DNA from: Clostridiales bacterium
GTDB taxonomy: Bacteria; Bacillota; Clostridia; Saccharofermentanales; Saccharofermentanaceae
Length of the DNA stretch: 8,755 nucleotides
Assembly (NCBI GenBank): GCA_017612755.1
Contig: JAGAFH010000221.1
Coordinates: forward strand, 1-8,755
Reading direction: 5' to 3'
Every line of letters begins with the position of its first letter. The first letter of the stretch is position 1. The translations under genes and the position numbers were made by a program. The notes below the pieces were generated by a model. The model had not been told where the DNA came from and did not search any database. It worked only from the letters and a program-made list of their open reading frames with translations. Positions 1-7,307 of this stretch are shown here, in pieces.

Positions 1-1736
1 AGCTCATCACCGCTAATGGGTTTTACGAGATATCCTGCAAAGCCGGTCTGGGCATAGAGCATACGGCTCTCTTCGTCGGCATTGGCCGTGAGGACCACCA
101 CCTTAGTGCTCTTGTTCTTTCCTCCGGGCTGGTTCTGGATATTCTGGTAGCACTCGATACCGTCCATCTCAGGCATGAGATGATCCATCAGCACAAGATC
201 ATATTCAGTATTGAGAGTCATCTTAAGCGCCTCCACTCCGTTGGCAGCAGTGTCGATCACGACCTTTGTATCACGCAGGAGCTTTGTTACTACCAGAAGA
301 TTGGAAGCGTTGTCATCAACTGCAAGGATCCTGGCCTCGGGAGCCTCAAACTTCTGCTTATACTTTCCTCTCTTGACGAGGGAATGGTTCCTTGCATAAT
401 CATATTCGCCGATCTTACGGTCGGAAGCGGCCTTCTGGGGTATTTCGATGATAAATGTGGAACCCTTGGTGTAAACGCTGTTAACAGTAACATTTCCGTC
501 CATAAGGTCCAGGAGCTGCTTTACGATGGAAAGGCCGAGACCTGTACCCTCGATATGCTTTGTACTGTCCTCATTAACACGCTTGAAAGCTGTAAACAGA
601 TAAGGGATATCCTCTTTTTTGATGCCCATACCGGTATCTGCCACAGAGTAGATCATCTTATATGTATCACTGTCTTCTGCTTTTTCGCAGCTGACATTGA
701 GGGAGACGGAACCTTCCTTTGTATACTTGATGGCATTATTGAGGACGTTCATAAGGATCTGCTTGATCCTGACCTCATCACCCATAAGTTCGGCAGGCAC
801 ATCGGGAGCAACATTGATCTTGAAATCCAGGTTCTTCTCCTTGGCTCTTATCCAGAGGGATCCCACTATCTCGGACAGCATATTTCCCGTATCATAAGCA
901 TCAACAAGGATATGCATATCTCCGGCCTGGACCTTGGACATATCAAGGATATCGTTGATCAGGTTAAGGAGCAGTTTACCTGCTACTCTTATGTTGATGG
1001 CATCCTCTGCTACTTCGTCATTGATATTCTCCCTTAATATCATCTCATTAAGACCGATGATGGTATTGATGGGTGTCCTTATCTCATGGCTCATGCTGGA
1101 GAAGAATCTGTTCTGGGATGCGTTAAGGGCCTCGATCTCCTTCTTCTGTCTCTCGGCGATCTTATTCTGGCTCTCATAGAGCGTCTCGATCAGGAAGATA
1201 AGCACGGATACAGCTATACAGCTCATGACCAATACGGAGAATGAATAGATATTTCTTGAAAAACTCGTAGTGGACAGAGTAGAAGATACAGATTCGGGGT
1301 GCTTATAGGAAACCACATAGCAGAGAAGCCCCGTCAGCTGCATGAGCACGAAAAAGATGACCCTGAGCTTTCCGGAGAGCATTACCGCTATCAGGAAGAC
1401 ATCATAGACAAACCACAGCGGAGCTACTCCGTTGATACCGCCATCAAAGAAGAAGGTACTTGTAAAATGCAGAAAGCACATGACTACGATTATAGGTATG
1501 GCTCCCACATTAACTTTTTTTGTCCTGATAGCTATAGAACCGGTAATGATAAACAGACCGATAACGCAGGAAAGCATTATGATCAGACGGGTGGATGAAG
1601 CACAGATCCAAAGTTCAATGGTGGTGATCGTAAGCAGAAGAAGTGTCGCAAATTCTGCAAACATAAATACACGGAGCCTTAAGTCGTTGGCATTATCAAA
1701 AAGATAGGCTTTTAACTTATTCAGATTCTTAAACAT
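1..1736 (-). CDS. Hybrid sensor histidine kinase with six membrane helices and a receiver (3' end outside the window)
   Basis: This is a membrane hybrid histidine kinase: it should autophosphorylate on His and pass the phosphate to its own receiver. I read 578 codons from the ATG at 1736-1734 with no stop before the window edge. About six hydrophobic segments lie at roughly residues 23-45, 50-70, 78-96, 104-121, 124-143 and 163-185, with no evident extracytoplasmic sensor domain. The HisKA motif SHEIRTP carries His217. The HATPase has an N-box (N330/N334), DTGMG at 367-371 and GTGLGL at 397-402. A receiver starts near residue 470 and has D474/D475, phospho-acceptor D518 (MDHLMP) and K572 (KPI). 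The start follows the upstream kinase by only 2 nt and uses GAGGAGG as ribosome site. The tandem neighbour has the same core but ends in an Hpt domain; whether this protein also does cannot be seen. The signal sensed is unknown. The family call is firm. Confidence 0.93.
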   Translation of the reverse strand, partial: MFKNLNKLKAYLFDNANDLRLRVFMFAEFATLLLLTITTIELWICASSTRLIIMLSCVIGLFIITGSIAIRTKKVNVGAIPIIVVMCFLHFTSTFFFDGGINGVAPLWFVYDVFLIAVMLSGKLRVIFFVLMQLTGLLCYVVSYKHPESVSSTLSTTSFSRNIYSFSVLVMSCIAVSVLIFLIETLYESQNKIAERQKKEIEALNASQNRFFSSMSHEIRTPINTIIGLNEMILRENINDEVAEDAINIRVAGKLLLNLINDILDMSKVQAGDMHILVDAYDTGNMLSEIVGSLWIRAKEKNLDFKINVAPDVPAELMGDEVRIKQILMNVLNNAIKYTKEGSVSLNVSCEKAEDSDTYKMIYSVADTGMGIKKEDIPYLFTAFKRVNEDSTKHIEGTGLGLSIVKQLLDLMDGNVTVNSVYTKGSTFIIEIPQKAASDRKIGEYDYARNHSLVKRGKYKQKFEAPEARILAVDDNASNLLVVTKLLRDTKVVIDTAANGVEALKMTLNTEYDLVLMDHLMPEMDGIECYQNIQNQPGGKNKSTKVVVLTANADEESRMLYAQTGFAGYLVKPISGDE

Positions 1737-1738
1737 GA

Positions 1739-4330
1739 TCAACCCTCCTCATCCGGAGAGAATTCGAACACTTCGTCAAACTGATCGTCATCCTCTTCTA
1801 CCTTATTATCTTTATCTGCTCCTGCCGGCGCATCGATGGCAAGGGCTTCATTTATGGACCTTATCAGATCCTCATACATAGTCATCACACGTTCATGATT
1901 CTTCTCGATATAATCGATATTCTTGTTCTTGGCAGACTGTTCCAGATCAAGAGCCTCCTGGGAAACATCAAGAGCTCCGATAGTCTTGGTGGTACTCTTG
2001 GTCGCATGGATAAGGATCTCGTAATCCTTCCAGTCCTTCGTCTCGTAATCCTTCCGGAGCTTTCCGATCTTATCGGGAGCCTCTGAAGCTATCTGGACCA
2101 GGAGCGTCTTATAGAAATCCAGATCCCCTGCGCAGTAGTGAAGTCCGGTCTCAACATCCACTCCGGAAAGATGAAGTGATTCCTTGAAGGAAACGGGGCC
2201 ATCCGAAGGGGCACTCTCTTTGACTTCGTATTCCTTATCATTGAGGAAGTTTTCATACTCCTCCTCATTCTTAACGTAGGTAATAGCAGACTTGGGAAGA
2301 ACTTTACGGAGGACTCTCTCCAGCTCCTCAGTCTCGATAGGCTTACTGACAAATCCGTCAAAACCTTCGTCTGCGAACATCTTCTTGGCAGAACTCATGG
2401 CATTGGCAGTAAGGGCCACAACAGGGACATCATGGTCCAGGCCCGTAACATCAGATCTGATCTTCTTAAGTGCCTCCACACCGTCCATTCCGCTCATCAT
2501 ATGATCCATGAAGATAATGTCGTACTTCTCTTTACGGCACATCTCAACAGACTCCATTCCTGATGTGGCTGTAGATACCTTCATACCGTATCTGTTGAAG
2601 ATACTCTTTGCTACCACAAGGTTCATAGGCTCGTCATCTACGACCAGTGCATGGACATCCCTGACCACCATATGCTCATCTCCGTCAGCATCGCCTCTGA
2701 ACTTGGAATTCAAAGTAGATACTACAGGGAAACAGTAGAAGGGCTTCTCCATGATCTTGACCCTGGATCCGAAGGGGAACTTGGCATCAGGATCCGTAAC
2801 GACAGTAACTATCATCTTTCTGGCAAGAGACTCGATAAGATCCGGATCGGTATCATATTCCTCCTCCCCGACGAAAAGATGGGTAAGCTCTTCTTTGTCC
2901 ACAAGGGCACGGAGGCTTTCCACATTATCGACTCTGTGCATATGGATCCCGAGTCCCTTAACGATATTGATAACAGCCTCGTTGTAGTACTCTCTTACCA
3001 TCGGGTTCGGGAACTTATCAAAGTGAAGATAAGCACCGACACAAAGACTTGAAGGATCGGCAAGGGACATACAGCTGGATGCGTCCACTACTCTCTGTGG
3101 AATACTTACCCTGACTGAAGTTCCCACATTCACCTTACTTCTGATAGTCATAAAGCCGCCCAGAAGTTCAACGAAACCTGCTACGATACTAAGACCGAGG
3201 CCAAGACCGGATGCGGCACGGGACCTTCCGGAATCTGCCTGGTAGAAACTCTCGTATGCATTCTCCAGCTGTGTGGGAGTCATTCCTATACCGGTATCCG
3301 TAACCTCGATACAGAGGTTTACGCCATAATCATGTGTATCGGCATCTATACGAAGATAAACACCGCCTTCGGATGTGTACTTAAGTCCGTTGGATACAAG
3401 GGATCTGATGATCTTCTTAAGCTTTGAGACATCCGTATTCATTACGGCCGGAATGCTGGGGCTTATGTTGATGACCAGTTCTACCCCTTCCTTCTTATAC
3501 TCAGCCAGTTCATTTACCAGGTCGTGGATAAGAGAAGAGATCATATAGTCTTCGTCATTGGAAACGAGCTTTCCTCTGTCAAGTTCGGAATAATCAAGGA
3601 TGTCTCCGATCTGTTCTGCTACTTTACGTCCGGCGCTCCTTACAGCCACCATATCATCCCTGATCTCAGAGTTGCTCTCCTTCTCTATACATACGCCGGT
3701 AAGACCGATGACCGCATTGACGGGAGTCCTGATCTCATGGGATACATTAGCCAGGAAATCATTAAGACGCTCTGTGGCTTCCTTAAGATCTTCGATCTCG
3801 TTCTGGGACTCGTTCATTACATCAGTCCACTTGCTGATGATCATTCTCGAGAACCAAGCCAGTACCGTTATCATGATGACAAGGATGACAGACTGGGTCA
3901 GAAGGACCATAGTATCCTCCACATCAAGTCCGGAATCGATCTGTGTCACCACGTTATACACGGTAGCCAGGTAATAGGTTATCTGACAGAGGATCGTCAG
4001 CCCCTTAATGCCCGTCATGGTGAACATGAAGATAAAGATGGCGATGACGACCGCCGAATCAAGGCTCCAGGCCGGATGCACCGCGCAGAAGAAATAGGTA
4101 CACATTATCAGGACCGCGCACGTCCAGAGTCTGGATACATCTGTACCTATATGGTTGATGTAGCTTCCCCAGCACACTGCTACCGCCAGGGCGACAAGGG
4201 CCATAGCCCACTTTTCCCATCCCACAGCGAATGTCTCCACCGCTGCAAGTGCTGCAAATATGGTAAATCCTATAAGGAGCAGCAGGTTTGACGTCTTGAA
4301 TAGATCATTTATCTGGCTTTTACCGCTCAT
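1739..4330 (-). CDS. Hybrid histidine kinase: six TM - HisKA - HATPase - degenerate receiver - receiver - Hpt
   Basis: This 863-residue membrane hybrid kinase carries the parts for three relay steps (His, Asp, His). Hydrophobic helices fall at roughly residues 15-34, 42-58, 65-84, 91-106, 109-128 and 142-163. HisKA has SHEIRTP with His198. HATPase has an N-box (N314), DTGIG at 345-349 and GLGLGL at 375-380. Residues about 428-545 look like a receiver fold that keeps a Lys-Pro (529-530) but lacks the acidic pair and the phospho-acceptor Asp. Residues about 558-670 are an intact receiver with D565/D566, D609 and K663. Residues about 718-830 are an Hpt domain with His775 in HATKSTTKTIG. The C-terminal tail is very acidic. 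The start has AGAGG 6 nt upstream, and the gene follows the GGDEF regulator after 23 nt. A plausible route is His198 to D609 to His775 and then to a receiver of the neighbouring regulator; that partner choice is inference. Confidence 0.95.
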   Translation of the reverse strand: MSGKSQINDLFKTSNLLLLIGFTIFAALAAVETFAVGWEKWAMALVALAVAVCWGSYINHIGTDVSRLWTCAVLIMCTYFFCAVHPAWSLDSAVVIAIFIFMFTMTGIKGLTILCQITYYLATVYNVVTQIDSGLDVEDTMVLLTQSVILVIMITVLAWFSRMIISKWTDVMNESQNEIEDLKEATERLNDFLANVSHEIRTPVNAVIGLTGVCIEKESNSEIRDDMVAVRSAGRKVAEQIGDILDYSELDRGKLVSNDEDYMISSLIHDLVNELAEYKKEGVELVINISPSIPAVMNTDVSKLKKIIRSLVSNGLKYTSEGGVYLRIDADTHDYGVNLCIEVTDTGIGMTPTQLENAYESFYQADSGRSRAASGLGLGLSIVAGFVELLGGFMTIRSKVNVGTSVRVSIPQRVVDASSCMSLADPSSLCVGAYLHFDKFPNPMVREYYNEAVINIVKGLGIHMHRVDNVESLRALVDKEELTHLFVGEEEYDTDPDLIESLARKMIVTVVTDPDAKFPFGSRVKIMEKPFYCFPVVSTLNSKFRGDADGDEHMVVRDVHALVVDDEPMNLVVAKSIFNRYGMKVSTATSGMESVEMCRKEKYDIIFMDHMMSGMDGVEALKKIRSDVTGLDHDVPVVALTANAMSSAKKMFADEGFDGFVSKPIETEELERVLRKVLPKSAITYVKNEEEYENFLNDKEYEVKESAPSDGPVSFKESLHLSGVDVETGLHYCAGDLDFYKTLLVQIASEAPDKIGKLRKDYETKDWKDYEILIHATKSTTKTIGALDVSQEALDLEQSAKNKNIDYIEKNHERVMTMYEDLIRSINEALAIDAPAGADKDNKVEEDDDQFDEVFEFSPDEEG
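1743..1750 (-). promoter_or_regulatory. Ribosome binding site inside the preceding gene
   Basis: GAGGAGGG on the minus strand overlaps the final Glu-Glu-Gly codons of the upstream kinase and lies 6 nt before the ATG at 1736. The upstream TGA (1741-1739) sits between them. This arrangement implies translational coupling of the two kinases and fixes the start of the downstream one. Confidence 0.75.
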
Positions 4331-4353
4331 ATAAAACCTCTTTTTGTGAAGTA

Positions 4354-6117
4354 TTACTTCCTGTTATATCTCTTTCGGAGCATTACAAGTTCAAGGATGT
4401 TGTTGACCCGGTGCAAAAGCACTTCAGGAGCAAAAGGCTTTCTGACAAAGTCCTGGGCTCCAAGTTCAAGGCCTTTGAGTTCAGCGCCGTCACTGCCGTC
4501 TGCCGTAATGAACATTACCGGGGTATCGGCAACATCGCTTCCCCTCTGTCTCAGTCTCTCAAGAGTCTCAAATCCGTCCATGCCGGCCATCTTCACATCC
4601 AGCAGGATAAGATCCGGAAGTTCCTCATTGCTGTCTATATAATCAAGAAGTGCCTGTCCGGACTCGAAAACAGTAACCCTGACACCCGCATCTTTCAGGA
4701 CTTTCCTGGTGACCTTTGTATCAGTTGAATCGTCATCAACGACGATAACATGCTTGCCCTCAACCTTAAGGGCGCCTCCCGCATTGGAACTGATGAACTC
4801 ACTTTCGTATTTTATGGTGATCTTATTTCCGTTCTTTTCGGTCCATGTCTCGACTATCTGGTCTACTACCTTTGATATGAATCCCTCACGGAACTCCGTC
4901 AGGAATGCATAATACTGATTGTATCTGTTCCTGGTAATGATATCGGACTTTCTGAGTGACTGTCTCAGATGGTTACCGAACTCGTCGCAGGCATCGGCAT
5001 ATTCTTCGTCGCCTATGCCATCCACGGGATCGATGGTAAAGAGCAGTTTACATGCTTTAATGCCGTGTCTGGACACATATCTCATAACATAACGGTAAAC
5101 ATAGGTAAAAGCATCCATATCCAGCTGAAGGGCGTTGTTGGATACCGATCTTTCTCCCATGATCTCAGACAGCGCATCTATAGTCTGGGCTGTAGTATTT
5201 TTGTCCTCCTGGGAGATATTGTCGAAGGAATAGAGAGAGTAACCGTGCTTGCCGTTTTTCTTGACCTTATACAGGGACTTATCAGCCATCTTAAGAAGGG
5301 ATGTGTAATCATTTCCGTATTTGGGGACCATGATCGCGCCGACTGACATGCCAAGGGGGATATTCATATCTTCACCTAATATCTCCCTGGCCTTTGCAAC
5401 AAGTTTCTCATTGAGATCTTTGGTGATCTTTGCCACTTCTTCCTCTGAAGAGATGCCGGCAGCAAAGGATACGAACTCGTCTCCGCCGATCCTTCCGTTC
5501 TTGCTTCCTTCAGGAACAGTGTCCCTGATGATATCAGAAACGGCGATAAGGATCTTATCTCCGGCCTCGTGGCCATATATATCGTTGACCAGCTTAAATG
5601 AATCCAGGTCCAGCATCATGAGGCATCCGCTCAAGTCGGCACACATCTTCGACAGTTCCGCGCCGGTGGCTGCCTTATTGAGAAATCCCGTGAGCTTGTC
5701 TATGGACGCCTCTTCTTTGATGGACTTCATCTCGTTGTGGGTAGATACCACATTATCGATCCTTCTGAGAAGTACATCGGGATTAAAGGGCTTTCTTATG
5801 AAATCGGCGACTCCCTGCTCGAAGCCCTTGGTCTCCGTATTTACATCTTCCTCTGCCGTGAGGAAGATTACCGGGATCTCGCCTATCCCCTTTTCACTCT
5901 CGAGCTCTCTTAATTTGGAGAGGGCTTCGAAACCGTCCATGCCCGGCATCTTGATATCAAGAAGTATCAGATCCGGAACGCCTTTGGCATCTATATAATC
6001 AAGCATCGCCCTGCCTGACTTAAGTGCCGTAACTCTCATATTGTTCTTGCTTAGGATATGACCCGCCATCTGAAGGTTGGTGGTGTCGTCATCAACTACC
6101 ATGATCCACTTTGCCAT
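4354..6117 (-). CDS. Response regulator diguanylate cyclase: REC - GGDEF - degenerate GGDEF - REC
   Basis: This 587-residue soluble protein should make cyclic-di-GMP from two GTP under control of two receivers. REC1 (about 1-122) has D9-D11, phospho-acceptor D54, T87 and K109. The GGDEF domain (about 130-298) has DKLTGFLN, the metal and substrate segment DLDSFKLVNDIYGHEAGD (170-187) and an intact GGDEF at 211-215. The I-site position before it reads PEGS (202-205), so RxxD is absent. Residues about 335-450 resemble a second GGDEF fold in which RYNQY (398-402) replaces the signature, preceded at the usual 5-residue spacing by RKSD (389-392). REC2 (about 453-575) has D461-D463, D507, T538 and K560. 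No membrane segment is visible. The ATG at 6117 has GGAG 7 nt upstream. It is first in an apparent three-gene operon with two hybrid kinases, the likely phosphodonors. Cyclase activity is a confident family inference; the role of the degenerate domain is unknown. Confidence 0.94.
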   Translation of the reverse strand: MAKWIMVVDDDTTNLQMAGHILSKNNMRVTALKSGRAMLDYIDAKGVPDLILLDIKMPGMDGFEALSKLRELESEKGIGEIPVIFLTAEEDVNTETKGFEQGVADFIRKPFNPDVLLRRIDNVVSTHNEMKSIKEEASIDKLTGFLNKAATGAELSKMCADLSGCLMMLDLDSFKLVNDIYGHEAGDKILIAVSDIIRDTVPEGSKNGRIGGDEFVSFAAGISSEEEVAKITKDLNEKLVAKAREILGEDMNIPLGMSVGAIMVPKYGNDYTSLLKMADKSLYKVKKNGKHGYSLYSFDNISQEDKNTTAQTIDALSEIMGERSVSNNALQLDMDAFTYVYRYVMRYVSRHGIKACKLLFTIDPVDGIGDEEYADACDEFGNHLRQSLRKSDIITRNRYNQYYAFLTEFREGFISKVVDQIVETWTEKNGNKITIKYESEFISSNAGGALKVEGKHVIVVDDDSTDTKVTRKVLKDAGVRVTVFESGQALLDYIDSNEELPDLILLDVKMAGMDGFETLERLRQRGSDVADTPVMFITADGSDGAELKGLELGAQDFVRKPFAPEVLLHRVNNILELVMLRKRYNRK

Positions 6118-6129
6118 AATGATTCTCCG

Positions 6130-6220
6130 ATCACAGATATTTCATTAATTTTACTATAAAGCGGTCACTAATAGAATATTTAGGAGAAAAATACTAAAAA
6201 TTTATTGTCAGGCCCGGAAA
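6130..6220 (-). promoter_or_regulatory. AT-rich probable promoter region of the signalling operon
   Basis: The gap between the DUF4003-like gene and the diguanylate cyclase gene is 147 nt, and this part is much richer in A and T than the flanking genes. On the minus strand it holds CTGACA (6206-6211), close to a -35 box, and -10-like TATAGT (6153-6158) and TAAAAT (6148-6153). No pair has the normal 16-18 nt spacing, so I cannot name one promoter. Its place before the first gene of a compact operon is the main support. I see no cyclic-di-GMP riboswitch there. Confidence 0.35.
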
Positions 6221-6221
6221 C

Positions 6222-6260
6222 AAAAAAATGATATCCGAAATAGCCTCCCGAATCACGGGA
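6222..6260 (-). terminator. Weak possible intrinsic terminator after the DUF4003-like gene
   Basis: Just past the stop at 6265, the minus strand has a short hairpin TCCCG-TGATT-CGGGA (about 6246-6260), then an imperfect GCTAT/ATATC stem with a TTCGG loop, followed after one base by seven T (6228-6222). Each stem is weak and the stronger one lies too far from the T-run, so termination may be partial or absent. Confidence 0.25.
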
Positions 6261-6264
6261 AACG

Positions 6265-7266
6265 TTATTCGTCGTCGCCCGGAACCGCCGCCGATGCGAG
6301 ATTAACAGCGACAGTGATCGCTACGGAGATCTGCTTGGCGATAACGGATGATATCGTATTACTTATGATGGCGTTACCCATAACGGCAGACTCTTTCCCA
6401 TAAACTTCAGAAACGAGCATGGAAGCGTACATCAGCCTTCTGGTCCTTCCCATCGCTTCATCCTTAAATCCTTTGTTCTCCTTAAGAAGGGCAGCTGTTT
6501 CGATTATCTCATCTGCCATGGTATCGACATCAAGATCAACATCGATAAGAGATCCCAGAACGGCGAGTTCACTGTCCGTCCCGTACCTTTCGTCCCGGTC
6601 CTTAAATGTATTGAGGATCCTTACGGCCCTGTCGCATTTCTCCTTCGTATCTCCATAGGAAACGGAAAGGACTTCGCTCAGGCCCTGGATACCGTTAGAT
6701 CCGGCTCCGATCCTGCATGTCTTCTTTAGATAATCATATGCTTCCCTGATGTCGCTGACTATGGTCTCGACGCTCTTATCAGTAAGGGCAAGGAGCATTA
6801 TAAAGGATGTATCTTCGGACGCTGTCAGGACCGGGTGATCCTTTTCCATAAGGGATCTGACAGCTTCAGCTTTGGATACAAGTTCCTCTGCCTCGTCCTG
6901 CCTTCCGAGATCACAGATCAGGATGGCCGCGAGGAACATATAGGTATTCTCAAGTTTCCTGCCCTGATGTATCTTCTTGTAAACATCCTTAACACAGGAA
7001 AGATAGCTTTCCGGATCATCGGAAAGAGCCATCTTGCTCAGAAGTACCTGCCTGGGATTTGCCCTGAGGTTCGACAGAAGACCTGTGTTCCTGCCCAGTA
7101 TCTTTTTACATTCCGAAAGTTTTTCAGGATCTGCTTCACGGTCAGCGGAAGTAAATATCAGGGCCGAAGCAAGGCTGAGCAAAGGATCACTAAAGAGAAA
7201 CGCCCTGTTTACTGCAGAAAGATTATTAAGCAGAAGTTCACACTTCCTGTTTAAAGCTTCATTCAT
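6265..7266 (-). CDS. DUF4003-like protein of unknown function
   Basis: This 333-residue protein resembles the DUF4003 family of Firmicutes in length, helical character and features such as HPVLTASEDTSFIMLLAL (about 146-163) and a later GLSEVLSVSYG segment. That family has no established function that I know of. The chain is rich in Leu, Ala and Glu, and apart from the C-terminus has no clear membrane segment or catalytic motif. The last 35 residues are unusual: a stretch rich in Ala, Val, Ile and Ser (about 297-328), hydrophobic enough to be amphipathic or membrane-associated, followed by an acidic GDDE end. The ATG at 7266 is supported by GGAGG (7273-7277) six bases upstream. The gene follows the RibD-like reductase after 41 nt and is probably last in that operon. 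The family assignment is from memory of its patterns, not a search. Confidence 0.8.
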   Translation of the reverse strand: MNEALNRKCELLLNNLSAVNRAFLFSDPLLSLASALIFTSADREADPEKLSECKKILGRNTGLLSNLRANPRQVLLSKMALSDDPESYLSCVKDVYKKIHQGRKLENTYMFLAAILICDLGRQDEAEELVSKAEAVRSLMEKDHPVLTASEDTSFIMLLALTDKSVETIVSDIREAYDYLKKTCRIGAGSNGIQGLSEVLSVSYGDTKEKCDRAVRILNTFKDRDERYGTDSELAVLGSLIDVDLDVDTMADEIIETAALLKENKGFKDEAMGRTRRLMYASMLVSEVYGKESAVMGNAIISNTISSVIAKQISVAITVAVNLASAAVPGDDE

Positions 7267-7304
7267 AAGACACCTCCGGCCCGGTCTGTAATAACTGTTT
7301 CCAT
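7263..7304 (-). CDS. Possible 13-codon ORF overlapping the start of the DUF4003-like gene
   Basis: In the gap between the reductase and the DUF4003-like gene, an ATG at 7304-7302 opens a 13-codon frame (METVITDRAGGVL). Its TGA overlaps the next gene's ATG in the ATGA arrangement. An AGAGG (7312-7316) lies 7 nt before this ATG, within the last codons of the reductase. The frame could therefore be translated and couple the two genes. It is short enough to be chance, and no conservation can be assessed here. Confidence 0.3.
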   Translation of the reverse strand: METVITDRAGGVL

Positions 7305-7307
7305 GAT

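Noticed and set aside
180..1037. Long plus-strand frame of 285 codons
   Set aside because: It lies wholly antisense to the first kinase, whose frame shows unmistakable HisKA, HATPase and receiver motifs. The plus-strand translation is low-complexity and resembles no family.
3524..4291. Plus-strand frame of 255 codons
   Set aside because: Antisense to the membrane and HisKA part of the 863-residue kinase; the protein is rich in His, Asp and Tyr as expected from a shadow frame.
5321..5998. Plus-strand frame of 225 codons
   Set aside because: Antisense to REC1 and the GGDEF domain; a Ser/Leu-rich shadow with no domain.
6118..6264. Cyclic-di-GMP riboswitch before the diguanylate cyclase operon
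   Set aside because: The spacer is short and AT-rich, and I do not find the conserved GEMM core elements in it.
6835..7254. Plus-strand frame of 139 codons
   Set aside because: Antisense to the DUF4003-like gene, which has a strong ribosome site and a family-like sequence.
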